64,000 bases of DNA from Sipunculus nudus (GCA_026874595.1 CM049307.1:64410870-64474869); one strand, 5' to 3'; counted from the stretch's first letter, positions 24,801 to 38,248 are shown. The notes: a model not told the origin generated them from the sequence alone. Translations and numbers: made by a program.

Positions 24801-25851
24801 TACACTCAAAAAAACAGATTGGTTAAATATATAACCAATTTAATTGGTTAAGCCAGTTTTGGTTGTTTTAACCAAGATATTGTTTATCTTAACCAATTCA
24901 TTGTTAAAGTACTAACCAAACCAGTTGGTTGTTTTGACCAATTTTTATTAGTTAACAGAATAAAAATACAGTATGTAGGTTTAACCAATATATTGGTCAA
25001 TTGATAACCAAAATATTGGTTACTTTAGCACACATATATGACCAATTTGGTTGTTTGAGATGATATTGGTTGATTTAACCAACTTATTGGTAATGTCAAC
25101 CAACTTGTAACCATGGTCATTTTGACAAATATTTATTGGTCAACCGTTTGGTTGCATATATTTAAGCAGTTTTCTTGGTTGAGTTTAACGTTGGTCAATT
25201 TTATCAACACATTGTTTATTTTACCAACTGATTTTTCAAGCACTGACCAAACCGATTGGTCAGTTTAAACATCAGACATGAAAGTTCTCCAAATCAGACA
25301 CAAGAGATGCAATCTTCACTGGTTGAGAGGCAAAACGTCTGACTTGTTTGCGAGCGGTCACAGGTTCGATTCCAAGACCGGGCGTAATTAGTGTTTCCCC
25401 TTGAAACCCACACCAGCGCTACCCGAAACTAAGGAATGACTTACAAGAATACTCCCATTCATGTGAATAATAAAACAACTGAAAAGGGGACTGAAAGTAG
25501 CACTGCACACATTAATGTGTCCAGTAGTCTGACCAATTTGAATTGGTTCATGTGACCAATTTATTATTTGATTTAACCAATTTGTTTTGGTTGACCTCAA
25601 CCAAAGTACATTGGTTGAGAATAACCAAATTATTTTGGTCAAACTGACCAATTTTGTTGGTTTAAATGATCAGCTGTGTTGGTTGCTCTGACCAATATAT
25701 AGTTTGATTTGACCAATACCTGTTGTTTGATTACGACCAAAATAAATTGATTGTTTTAAACAATAAATTGTTTGGACATATTTTGACCAATTAAATTGGT
25801 TGGAATCAACCAATTTTTCGGTTGATTCAACCAATCTCTTTTTTGAGTATA
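24801..25851 (-). mobile_element. Dyad-rich TTGGT/ACCAA TIR element, copy B (intact, inverted)
   Basis: The left end TACACTCAAAAAAACAGATT is the reverse complement of the right end of copy A; the right end closes with TTTTTTGAGTATA. The copy is about 1,051 bp and is inverted relative to A and C. It contains the clearest tRNA-like promoter of the three: A-box-like TGGTTGAGAGG (25320-25330) and B-box GGTTCGATTCC (25363-25373), a perfect match to the Pol III consensus GGTTCGANTCC, with 32 bp between them. Dense TTGGT/ACCAA dyads lie on both sides. No transposase is encoded. Confidence 0.82.
25320..25373 (+). promoter_or_regulatory. tRNA-like internal Pol III promoter (A and B boxes)
   Basis: TGGTTGAGAGG resembles the A-box (TRGYNNARNGG) and GGTTCGATTCC equals the B-box consensus. 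Their spacing is in the normal tRNA range. The flanks do not fold convincingly into a full cloverleaf, so this looks tRNA-derived as in SINE heads rather than a working tRNA gene. The matching position in copy A has GGTTCGAGTCC and in copy C GGTTCGATACC, so the box is kept across copies. Confidence 0.6.
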
Positions 25852-26541
25852 TACAGTCGTGTAAATAACCGCATGAAAACCACAGTTCCCTGCATATGTC
25901 AGTCACTGACAGTGTACAGGATTTTCAACAACTACTCTACATACGCTGTGATTTGGCACCATTGTTTACAACTGCCTCCTATACAATGCAGTTTCCTATA
26001 TAGTTTTCGTCAGATACGAAATCGTAGCGTGTGGTGGCTGCTTACGACTTTCTTTACAGCGCTACTAGGGTCTCAATCCGCCACTGGTACCGGAAATATG
26101 TGGGAGGTGTGGCAGGCATTTTACTGGCTTGATCTGTAACTCAACATCAGAACTAGCTGACTTGCTTTCATCATTATTCTGCATAACTGTAACTGGTTAT
26201 CTAGGATTCTTGCAGGCGGCCGCAGTATCAGAGCACTCACTACCTTAATTGTGTATTTTATATTTGAAACATACTAACTTACATTCCTGTATAAAATCAG
26301 TTACACAAACTATAAGTTAGCTGCATGACTCACATTCTCGAATAATCTTTTGGCGTACATATTAATTATTCAGTTGGTTTTTGCTCTAAATTCGAATTTA
26401 TATTGCTCATATGATTTGGCGAGACATATCCGGTACTTGTGTTTCTCTGAAAAGGTTCAATCAGCATGGGGTCATTCACTTTTACCTTTGCAAAAACGAA
26501 ACTTGTGCCATATACAAATGCATTATAAATACCTACAGTGG

Positions 26542-26575
26542 CTCTCTCTCTCTCTCTCTCTCTCTCTCGCCATCA

Positions 26576-26606
<31 letters not shown>

Positions 26607-26607
26607 T
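26542..26607. repeat. (CT)n followed by (ATT)n microsatellite
   Basis: About 27 bp of CT dinucleotides, a short spacer, then about 30 bp of ATT trinucleotides. Confidence 0.95.
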
Positions 26608-27660
26608 GCTTTATAAGGTTTGCCTCATTGAAAATAATTTGCTCTGACCGTAATGAGATAATTATACATATAAAAGGAAATAAACAGCCAGAGAGACAGG
26701 CAGGCAGTGGTTACTACATAAATCTAGCTTATTTCACACAAGTTATAAATAAACAAAACAGAAATCAGAATGTCACGCAGCCTGCATCCCTCTGGCAAAA
26801 CACTTTTCTGAATCATTCCTTTGTCTGGTTCAGCAGCAACACTGAAGGGGGTCTTCCTGCCAAAAAAAAAAACAAACAAACAAACAACCATGCAAAAAAC
26901 CTCACATGGGCCAAAATATATGTACTTCTTTGTGGAGCGAGTACCTTCTGTAAAGATTAAAGCATGAATGATTTATACATTGCTAACCTTCAAAAGTTTA
27001 CAAGCTTTCTCTTCACGTACATGTCCACTGAATGTCACTGATATTTGTACAATGACAATATAATTTGTACAGTGGTGAAAAAAAAGGTTACACAGACATG
27101 CAGGGGTCCACAGTTTTATAGCCCAGATTGCATTTGTTGTGCGAGCTAATTACACAATTCAAACAAGGATTGGTCAAGTCCTTGACCAAGAAATTAAACT
27201 GCTGACACAGGCTGAGTTATTGATCTATCCATCACCAGGAGGACGCAACACAGTCAAATACTATTGAATATCGGATTAAGCTGAGCTCACAAAGTTGTTG
27301 CAACAGAGAAAATCTATGGAACTGTTCAGCTAAACCAGGCCAGTCAAGCTTATAATAAACCTTGTGTTCATGTGCAGTCAGCTGGACTTGGCCTTCCTAT
27401 CAGAAACCTTCAACAAAGCAATTTCGTTTAGAGTTCTAAATATCAGGAGAATATATATATATATAATATATATTTATATATTAGTTAAGTACAATGGGAT
27501 TATTTTCTTGTTGATTTGTTCCTTAATGTTTTACGGGTATTGCTTGAACAACCGTCATAACGCTCTCGTACATATATATTGGATGTCCCAAAATATATTT
27601 GACTCTCAGACGTAACTGTTCCTATTCCATTGAAATTTCTCGATGTGTAACCATTTAATA

Positions 27661-28050
27661 TTACCTACAAGCTTTTAATATACCATAGAAATAAGATGCA
27701 TATCTTGCGATTACAATTAAACGCAGACTTTTTTTTTGCAAAGAAGGGATGCTTCTCCGGTTTAATTTTACAGAAATGTCCTCCCACGATGCACGTATCC
27801 TGTCTACTAACCCCTGTTCCTTAAAATGTCCAAAAACTGCTTGGTTAACGTTTTCATTTAGGGAATCCCAAATGGTATATTTCATCAGGTTACAGTCAGG
27901 GTTTTTATGAGGCCACTCATCCTTCTTGGTAGATTCAGGTGTGGCTTCCTCCAAATAGTCCTATGTTACTTTACTACTATGGAAAGGGGCTCCATCTTGT
28001 TGAATAACATAATTATTTCTATAGGATAAAGTATCCTATACAATCCGGGA
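27661..28050 (-). pseudogene. Tc1/mariner-type transposase relic (C-terminal part)
   Basis: Reading the minus strand from about 28050 gives a segment ending NNYVIQQDGAPFHSSKVT, an in-frame TAG, then a frame to the stop near 27661. That frame contains DEWPHKNPDCNLMKYTIWDS and a helical C-terminus. QQDGAPFH is the second catalytic Asp region and WPxxxPDxNxMxY the third acidic motif of mariner-family DDE/D transposases. The spacing between the two Asp (about 32 residues) is slightly short of the usual 34, so there may be a small deletion besides the stop codon. GGATGTCCCAAAA at about 27580 could be the 3' terminal inverted repeat. The N-terminal DNA-binding part and first catalytic Asp are not recognisable. 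The copy is inactive. Confidence 0.75.
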
Positions 28051-28254
28051 GCAGAGGGTCTAAACGAATAGTTACTACAATAAAACTACATCCTTCATAA
28101 ACTAGTCCCGAAGACTGAACGTTCGCTAGTTTATATTGTTCAACCTGCAATGCAAGGCATTAAAGTGAGACATTAATTTAGAGTTAACCAAAATACATAT
28201 ATTAAGGCAAATTTCAAAGGCAAACATTTGGTCTCTCTCCTGCCTTTATCGCAT

Positions 28255-28279
<25 letters not shown>
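28255..28279. repeat. (CA)n microsatellite
   Basis: About 25 bp of alternating A and C. Confidence 0.95.
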
Positions 28280-28287
<8 letters not shown>

Positions 28288-30481
28288 GTGAGGCAAATGT
28301 CCATGAAACTCCGTTTCACAAAAGTAACAGATGTACACGTCTGTCTCAGACTGTTGTTGGTCATGTCCTTTGTATATACTATATACTAGTATACTTCTAC
28401 CAATTGGCAAAAAAGAATGTTGTTAATGTAGGTATGCGTCTGGTAACAATTCGCAAGAAAAGATGCGAATGTACAAATTGCGAATGCATCTTGCAATGTA
28501 AAATTGCGCATACTTCTTTGCGAAAATCCGCTGAGAATCCGTTACCAACTTATAGATGCGAATCTTCGGTTATTTCATAGGACCGGCACTGCCTCCCCGC
28601 CGCCCCCACCCCCTACTTATATAGAAGCCTAACCTGGTTGGAATATTCTAAGGAGTCCTGACCACTTTAATCAACTTGTCCACTTGTATATGGATACCGT
28701 TGCGGATACGTATTTGTGTGTCCATTTACACGTTCTCGGGGGTATATATACATGCATGCAGTGGACTACCTTTCTTGCTTATCCCTCTCCTGACAGTAGT
28801 TTATGGTGCATCTGTTCCGTGAGTTTTTCATTTGCATTGTATTTATCTTTTAAAACTGACTGTTTCTGTAGAAGAAGATTTCAAATTTTCTTTAATACAC
28901 AAACACACCCTCACACACACACATATATGTATATGCGGGTGTGTGTTCGGGCACACTGAATCAGTAAAATTCAAATTTAGAATAAACAAAAAATTAAAAC
29001 AAATAAAAATAAGCAATCAACTGTGACAAAAAATATAATCATTTCTAGGTAGCCTTTTTAATATGCCATTAAAATAAGAAGTATATCTGAGTTTAACTAT
29101 GCGAGATATCGCTACGCCTATAGAAATGGTTTATGGAAAGACAGACGGAGAGAAAGACAGACTGACCAAAGGAGCTGATAATCATCTCCTTGGTTACGTT
29201 GAGGTGGGGAAAATGATAAAATTGGATTTTGACAAACAATCAACACTGATGGTTTAACATAACATTGCTTTGTCAACATCCCAATATTAAAATTGTTGAT
29301 TTTATTAAGGTTTATGTTTAGTAATTCACCTTACGGAAATGAAATAGAAAATCGCATGTTAAATATGTAGTATGTCCAGATCTATGACGGTGTATCCACA
29401 ATTATGTATAGCTTAGCCTAACCTTCATTAGTTTTCACATGAAGATCAGATTACTTTCATCCAAAATACGACATGCAGATGGCGTTTTATTACGATGAAG
29501 TTAGGCTAAAATATTTTAACATCAATATATTACACAACAAAACACACGTTACAGATGAACACTTTGTTGCACAGGCCATAGGAATAACATGCTTAGAGAT
29601 AATTTGTAAATTAACAAACAGAAAAAGAAAATTTTTATTTTAACCCCTATAGTTACTAGCCAAATATTTCAATTTCATCTGTTACTGTTCAAGGAACAAG
29701 TTAACATTTTGTAATGCCTTACTCTATGAGTCTAAAAAATATAAAAGAACAAACATTTGTTTCGGCATTTCGAAATTTGCGTTTACTAGCTTAACGTTCG
29801 ACAAATTGGACAACTTCGTCTGGAACAACATGTATGTGTCCTCGTTTTGCACTGCCTCAGTTGCCGACAGATGGCGTTGCAATATTCCCTTCGAAAATTG
29901 ATTTGAAAAATTTATCGATTTATAAAGAAATAATGCAAAATGACCCCCTTAGGATACACTTTATATCAATCTCGATTATAGACAGTTCAAGACAAACCAC
30001 GTGCTTACCTAGCTAAGGCGTGACCACAGAGGATTTCCCTTACAAAAGTCAAGTGCGACCACCGTCATTTATAATATAGATGATGACTAAACCTGACACT
30101 GAAATTAATGCCAGCGAAGAGATACAATGCGAATAAGTGGATATTCATTTTGTCGCCATTTTGTTCACCCATGTGCTGTCATCTTTTGACCCAGATTTAC
30201 ACCAATCGAATTTTTTACTACGGAGATGTTCGACGGTGCAGAGGAGAAATTAAGAATAGCCACCAAATGCTACGCTTAGTTTAACAATTAAATCCATGTA
30301 ATTTTTCAAATATATTATTTTTTCACTATAAAATCTTCTGCTAAGAATGTGATATATAGCACGTTTGTAGATGAAAAAAAATTTACGAGTTTAATTTAAT
30401 TTTAATTTCTCAGGATTAGCTTTACGAATTATTATTGCCTCCACCAGGAGGGTATGCGTTCACCTCCGTTCGTTTGAATGT

Positions 30482-30575
30482 GGGGGGGGGGGATATTTGT
30501 GTGGCTTTGTGTAATTGTTCACATTATAACTCATGCAATCAAACGGAATCTAATGAATTCCCCCCCCCCCCCCCC
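30482..30575. repeat. Inverted poly(G)/poly(C) pair
   Basis: Eleven G at 30482-30492 and sixteen C at 30560-30575 lie 67 bp apart on the same strand, so the strand can fold into a G/C hairpin. Open frames across it translate to poly-Pro or Gly and are not genes. Confidence 0.85.
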
Positions 30576-32711
30576 AGTAGCGGAGACTTGCCTTCATTGG
30601 AATTTCTATATATTTTTATGTATTTTTTTGGTTCTAACTCTTCTCGGTGTACCATACTTTTTAACATGACAATATAGCACCAATATAGATATGGACAATG
30701 GCCTGTCTAAAGGTGGAAGAGCCAAAGTCCATGCTTTGGCCTCTCCGATGACAGAATTAGGTTTCGAGGATTCTCACGTCAGGAGAATCGCATGCCTGAC
30801 TTGGTCCAAGCCCTGGCGATTCGGCGGACACGCAATGTACGTGGCTTGTCGACAGCCATTATATAGTTCAGTATTGTGAGGTGTCATCCATCTAATGTTC
30901 TATATAGTGCACATATTTTCTTTGGATTATGTTTCTGTATACTACCTGTGTATATGAAGATTTATCACTGCCAACGCCTTTATCCTTTGTTTGTTTCAGT
31001 ATATAGACATAAATTCACACATTTCTTATAATTGTTCGGTTAATTGTTATATGTTAACTTTGGGAAGCAGGATAGTTTTGGGTGGAAGTCACAAGATAAC
31101 ATTAAAATTCTCTAATATTAAATTATTCGGAAATAAGTTTTGATTAGACTAACATCCAAATATCTTTTGATTAGACTAACATCCAAATATCATATATTTT
31201 CAAAATTAGTCCTACTCTATTGGCGATCAGTAATATAATTAGAAAGTAGGTGGGCGTTCTTGCACCAGACCCCACCCTATAGGTATTTGTATAAAGATTT
31301 TTAAAATTATCGCAGTTTTAACAAGGGGTTCCCATGACTGAACATTTTTTTATGAGAGTACAAGTAATGAAAGGATTATAGCTAACCTGTGAGCTTAAGC
31401 CAAAGCGCGGCGTCCGTTAACTGCTGGCCTCAGCAAAGGCTGGGCAGATTCACTCAGAAATCTGTCCACATGTGTATTAGGTCAATGTGGTGGCGCTCCA
31501 TGCAATTTTTTAAATGATTTGTTTGCGTTTTTTTTTCTTCCTTGAGCATTGGTGTCTATTATACGGTCACCGTGTGACAAATTTAAACAAATGCAGCTAA
31601 ATGTTATATCACTACATATATCCCTTCCGTGTATAATTTGATGAAAATTGGTCCAACAGTTTACCAGAACTGTTGCAGACAAGTAGCTAGTAAATAAACT
31701 GAATTTTCGCCCTTCTTCTTTCATTTATTTTATTAGCAGTGGCTATGCTGATTATCATATTAATTCGTTCATATATTTATCTGGATGAAAATAGGCCAGT
31801 TGCTGAATTTGATGGCGCCATCTTCATTTTTTACAATAATACAAAGTTTTTTTTCAAATCTGTAAACTGCCAGTCATGACTGCCATGAAACAGGATTATA
31901 TAGGATAAAAATTAAAATAAAGGCGAATCGTCACTGAAAGGAAGAACCTTTTCATTTTGGTTTCAGAAAGTTAGAGTGCAAGGTCACAGGTGAAAATTAT
32001 CCTCAGTATTTTTTGAGATGATATATATACCTGTTTGGGATAGTGATAGTGACTTCACATGTGTATAACCAATCACTAAAGAGGAACCTTACTGGTTTTG
32101 GGAACTTACTCATTTTGGGGAGAAAAAAAAGTCACAGGTAAAATATATGATCATTTTTTTCTGCATTTAGATTATGAACTCATGTTAGGATAAAATAATT
32201 CATTTGATTCAGAGCTCACTTTTACTGTCTAGGGTGTCATCACTCGGGAAACCAAAACTTGCTGGTCACAGTTATTCCCATTCATACATGTATCAGTTAC
32301 AAGGTTATAACTGCAACTGAAAGTGATCAGATGAGTTCAGAATTCGCATTTGGGTTACCCATCTCTCGATCTGATTCTTAATTGTTTTGGGTTACTTTTT
32401 TATTCTTATTCTTTGGGTTAATTTGGGTTATGGTCATAGGACAGGGTTGTTAACAAGTGGTATGTAAATTATAATTTTTATTTTTATATTTAACTTATGT
32501 TTAACTTTACCTATATACTCGCCACAGGTATAGCCTCTCCGAGCCTATGGAGCTCGGATATACGCGGCGAGGGAAAACATGAACCCCCCCTTTCCATTAA
32601 TAAAGAGTGATAACAATGCTAATAGATTTTCGATAAAAGATATAGAGCCTGTTATGCTGCAGCAAGGCTGTAACAAATTCAGTTGTTCACGTTTCCTAAG
32701 ATAAACGCCTA

Positions 32712-33686
32712 CAGTGAAACATCGACTAACGACCACCTCGGTAAAGCGACCACCTCGAAATTACGACCACTTTTCATTGTCCCGATATTTTTGCTCTTTA
32801 TATCATAAATTTTAACCTCGGAATAGCGGTCATCTCGTTTTTCCGTTTTACGGCGACTTATTTGGTCCCAACACGTGACATGAACCTCTATGCGACCACA
32901 TAGTACATAGTAGGCCTAAACATTGCCTTGCCAGGCGAGGCGGAGGGTCTGGCACAAACCAATGCATTACATCACTAATTGGTAAAAGGTAGTTGGTGAA
33001 ACAAGTGACGGGCTTAGGTCAAAGCGTGTTCACGGATGATCACACAAGACCAGGGATGTTTACGTCACAGTTTCATTACTTTTTAAGAAGGCTAACTGTT
33101 TATAAACTTTACAGGCTAAGGAAAGTGAGTACTCCTCGATTAACTCAGTGATGCAAAGTGTCTGCGCTGGAGGACAAGCAGCAGTAGCGAGCTGCAGTAA
33201 GCTAAGTGTTAAAGTCGGCAACTTTGTATGGATCTGTTTTCAAGGAAATAGACTTTTTTCAGGGCAATGTAGAATGAATCTGTTTGACCTGATGCTAATG
33301 TTTATTATATATCAAGTTTAAGTATCGTAAAAGCATTTACTGTATATATAGTAACAATTTTTAATAAAAAGAAGTTGTGCTTGAGATGTGCGTGGAGATG
33401 AATATTTTATTTTTGAAAGTTTCACTTTTTCTAAATTTTCAGTATTAACAAAATTAAAAAAAAAGTATCGTGTTTATTTCCTGTTTTATTATGCATATTT
33501 TGGTGGAAAACATAATATGTAATTCCAAATTATATTGTATAGCTCGTGGCAGGACACTTAAAGAAAGACGTAAGGCAAGACGAGGTGTTGTTACACCCTC
33601 GATAGTCAAACCTCACTTGGGCAACCACAACGGAAATGCAACCACTTTATCGTGGTCCCGTTGGTGGTAATTCCGGGGTGTTACTG
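32712..33686. mobile_element. Possible pogo/Tc1-like TIR element
   Basis: The left end CAGTGAAACATCGACTAACG continues with CGACCACCTCG repeats; the reverse complement of the right end reads CAGTAACACCCCGGAATTAC. CAGTGAAACNTC with repeated GACCACCTC is a frequent terminus of pogo/Tigger-type MITEs in animals. TA lies just outside the left end. Terminal similarity is weak, so the right boundary is uncertain. No transposase frame is present. Confidence 0.4.
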
Positions 33687-34794
33687 ATATTAATATTAGG
33701 TGAATATTTGTCGATTATTTCCAGGTAGCATACCTGGCGAAAAATAATATACACTACAAAAAGTGGCCATTGGGCCATGACGCTCAGCTGAATCTGACTC
33801 AAGGCGGTATGTGACATAATTTGGGATTTGTAATAAGAGTTTACTAGATGGTGTCTGTATATTAGTTAGTTTTAACATCCTAGTAGTAATGTACATATCA
33901 TTTACGTATACGCCCTGCTATAGAGGAGCGATCTGTCAGTCTGAACATGGCATAAATGGTAACTAAAGAACTCGAGAAAAGCCAGCGTCCTTCATTCAAG
34001 TTAACAGCTAAGGCATGAATTGTAAGGTTCGCAAGAATCTTAAAAACTCAAACTTCACGTGCTGAAGGTCCTGAAAGGTCCTCTATGGAAATTAAAATAT
34101 AGGTCACTGTGACCCTTTTTTCTCTATATTAAAATTTAGATGAGCCATCTGTCAGTCTGAACAGGCGTAAATGGTAACAAAATAAAATTTTTGCCGAACT
34201 GGTCCAGACGGGCCCTTTGTTGAATATTAAATGTAGGTCAACGTCACCTATTAGTCAGGGGGCAACATTACAAGGAGCATTTTTTGTAAGAGCTCTATAC
34301 ATTTTTGCGTGATTAGCCCCATTTGGCTCTCTCTTTTCCCAAATGAACTAAAACAGCAAGTTATATCTTAAAATGTGTAGGTATTTAAATGCACAAATAT
34401 ATTAAGGCACACAAAGTTGGTTTTAAAAAATACTTCATTCATATATGTGTAAATTTATGGTTTACAAGAATCAAAATACACCCAAATTTCTTTTGAGCAA
34501 TCTCAATAAATGAAAACAGTTTCTGTACGCTTTACACAGAGGCCTTGTTAAAGCATTAAAATTTTATATGATTATTCCTCTTTCTGAAAGTAACATGCAT
34601 TAGTTGCTAAGGTGTAAGGCAGATATGTAACAATGCCTTTTGTACCCCTACCCCCTTATTCATGAAAATGAATGCTAAAACGGGAGACATCAGATAACAT
34701 GGAATTTTACCTAAATATATACTCATACGAAACTTCTTACATTTGTAAGCATAAAAATTACTAATCAACAAATCAGAATCAATATACAATTATA

Positions 34795-35700
34795 TCTGAA
34801 CGGAGATGTGCTTAAATCATCCAATGAATGAGAAAAAAACTAGAGCGCGGATTATGTTTAAACTGTTTATAGTGTCTCTTACATGACTTAACCTGAACTA
34901 ATATAGTAAGAGCTATTCTGTTTTAAGAGTAATCTTTATGCATCCTGTCCCATTATTTAGAAGGTAGCAAACAAATCAGGAAATCAGTATTGACACCATT
35001 CAAAGTTAAAGCCCTTCATATATCTAAAATATGTGCTAAAATCATCCAATGAATCAGAAAAACTAGAACGTGGATCATGTTTAAACTGTTTATATAGTAT
35101 CTCCTAAATGACTTCACCTAAACTTATAAAGTAAGAGCTATTCTGTTTCAAAAATATTCTTTATGCACCCTTTCCCCTTTTTTAAAAGGTATGTAACAAA
35201 GCAGGAAATCAGTATTGACACCATTCAAAGTTAAAGCCCTTCATATATCTAAAATATGTGCTAAAATCATCCAATGAATCAGAAAAACTAGAACGTGGAT
35301 CATGTTTAAACTGTTTATATAGTGTCTCCTAAATGACTTCACCTAAACTTATAAAGTAAGAGCTATTCTGTTTTAAAAATATTCTTTATGCAACCTTTCC
35401 CCTTTTTTAGAAGATATGTAACAAAGCAGGAAATCAGTGTTGCACCATACAAATTTGAAGCCCTACATATATTTAAAATATGTGCTTAAATCATCCAATG
35501 GATGAGAAAAACTAGAACGTGGATCATGTTTAAACTGTTTATATAGTGTCTCCTATATGACTTCACCTAAACTTATAAAGCAAGAGCTATTCTGTTTTAA
35601 GAGTATTATTTTTGCACCCTTTCCCCTTATTTTAAAGGAAGCCAACAAAACAAGAAATAAGTATTGACACCATACAAGGTTGAAGCCCTTCATATATCTT
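34795..35700. repeat. Four-copy tandem repeat, unit about 224-225 bp
   Basis: The marker ATCATCCAATGAAT (or GGAT in the last unit) recurs at 34817, 35041, 35266 and 35490. Each unit continues with GATCATGTTTAAACTG (one change in the first unit), AAGAGCTATTCTGTTT and a CCTTTCCCC-like segment. Units 2 and 3 are almost identical, while 1 and 4 diverge, which suggests unequal exchange in the middle of the array. No open frame spans the units. Origin unknown. Confidence 0.88.
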
Positions 35701-38248
35701 CAAGCAAAAATAAAACCAGAAAATCACCTGTACCATTAAACATTAAAAATAATTCAAGTAGCAAAAGTAAACGTATTCAGCCATTACAACGTTCATCTCT
35801 TTTGCCATTTATAAATGGCTGTTGTCAATTAGACATATGTTGTTCACAAAGACACTTATCATGTTTCATTATCAGAAGATTAGTCACCAGACACAATTCT
35901 TCCGCTCATCCTTTTTCCCAAATAGTGCTGTAGGGGACTTTTGAAAAAGGCCATATTTAAGGAGATAGCGGCATCAATATATATATAAAGGATAATTGGT
36001 ATAAAAATGTTCGTATGGGTCTCAATTATAAGTATCTGCCTGATGTCAGTGTCAAAATTGAGGGCGTGTTTTAGAAAATCGCATATGTTTTGGGCACGGG
36101 AATAGACATCCGAACTGTCACAGATATGGGGGGTGGAGTTACCTAAATGTCCCTATAACTAACTTAATATTCAACGTATAATTCTCGAATAGAATGAAGA
36201 GACCCATTGATTAATTATGTACATTTATTTGGCTGGGTTATTGATGTGGGAGATAACTGGTTAACTACGAAAACCGTTTTTGCTGTGTTTTTAAACTCAT
36301 CTTATTTTTTAATTCAGGACCAATTAAGAACACCCGTATCTTGGGATATCTTTTAAGTTGAACAGCGCAAACCTCTTCCAATGCAAAAAAAACAACTGGA
36401 TCCGCAATGCGCTTTTTGCACCAACATTCAATGATTTTTTTAAATATTTCTACCCCGCAACCCAACAAAATTTCGTGAAAATCAGTTAAGTCTGTTTTAT
36501 GCATGGTCTTGATAAGTAGAGGAACAGAAGCCAAGCGCTAACCCGTGCAAGTTTTCAGTGATATACATCCCAGATTAACCTGCTTGAAAATAATCGTCTT
36601 TGAGGGTTAACTGATATTTACATAGATTAATATCAAAAGTGTGATCTGAACATAGGCCGACCGATTTCAATATTCTAGCAACCAATAATCACACAGAGCT
36701 GAAAACATAACCTCTTCGGTCGCAGGAGCGAGTCGCATGTGCATGAATACAGAAGTGAAGTATCATTTATGAATTTGTGGATAGCACGTATATAATAATT
36801 ATTGGCAGGGCACAAATCATATCTACCATACCAAGAATATTCTGTTCTAACATTCACTCAGATCTTAATTGATTCTTCTTGATAAAACACAGTAAACAGG
36901 AGTTTATATTCTATGGGTATAAGGTATAGAAACATGATATGAAACACATTGAAAATTCACGCCATTCTTTGTATCCAGGATTGTTTAATAAATATTTTGC
37001 ATGGCTTGCTTTATAGCAAATACTAGGCCGCATTTAAACAAGTATTCCCGTAATGAAATGTTATAAAGAATTTTGCAACCCTGCTTTCAGAATAATATTG
37101 CATCATCATACTTAGTACAAAATCATAAAGAGCTGATGATCAGATCAAATTAACCTTGGTCTTGTATAGATTCATCTTTGGCAGCAGGTCTGTGGCTTAA
37201 CCTGGATTTTTGTTTCATTTTTATCGCGGTTTGGGAACAAACACTCATTAAATAACAACAAATAACAATATGTGCCAGGCAAAAAGCTGGTTTGGATTGA
37301 GAGATAATTAAAATATCTCGTCAACACCTTTATCCACATCTTAAACATTGTTCAAAAATAAATGTCAGTCGGACCATTTCTTTAACAATGTCCTGAACTC
37401 TTAAGAGCATCTCTGTAATTTTTTTAAATATCTTTTAAGTTTCCTTTAAAAGATTTCTTCTGCTCAGCATGTCATCGTCATTTTGTCCCTCTCTCAGAGG
37501 GGTTTGGATTTATACGATCAGTTTATGCTAATAAGTTGAGCGACATGATTCTTTGGGCTTGTGTTTTGCATATTTGTACTACTTTTTAAGTTATTGTCAA
37601 TTGAGTTTTGCTAATATTTCTTCACAGTTTACTTTCAGCCTTTCAATAGTTTGCAATGGATCATAAAAATGAAGTTTGAATAAATTCAAGGCAACCCTCT
37701 CTTTACAGTATTTACCAATAGTTGTAAAATTTCGCATTGGATGGTCCCCTTTTGGTAAAAGGCCTATTCATTCTTAACATTTCTTATAAAATCGATTCTT
37801 TATAAGGGTAGCACGAATTGACCTTGAATTGACTAAATATATTGATCTTGAATCTAGTTTAACCTTTGAAAGAAAATTATGACAATCATTAAACAGAAAA
37901 TGAATGCATGTTCAATGGTTATTTTGAAAATTATAAATATATCAACCATTCTACAGTTATTCCTGGTCATTTTATATTTTGCATCAAACCACAAAACTGA
38001 ATAAGAAAATTTCAGTCAGACCAATTTTAGTATAATTGGACCACCTTGAATTATAATTCGCACAAAAAACATTTTCCAAACAGAAGTTACATGGATTAAC
38101 TTAAAACATCCTAATTCAATTTGAGAAAAAAAGATTTATCTTTTCTTGAAATGGCTTTATACTGCATGCTGAAGCTTGCACGTGATGCCACCTAAGTCAA
38201 TTTGTTCTTGCCTTTTCTTACTTATTTTTTTGTTTTCTATACATGCAG

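Noticed and set aside
25320-25380. A genuine tRNA gene
   Set aside because: The A and B boxes are good but the T-stem and acceptor stem do not pair well, and the stretch is part of a repeated mobile element.
36265-36534. 89-codon minus-strand frame as a gene fragment
   Set aside because: No family resemblance, no splice context, and phrases such as ATTTCGTGAAAATCAGTT are typical of non-coding repeat DNA.
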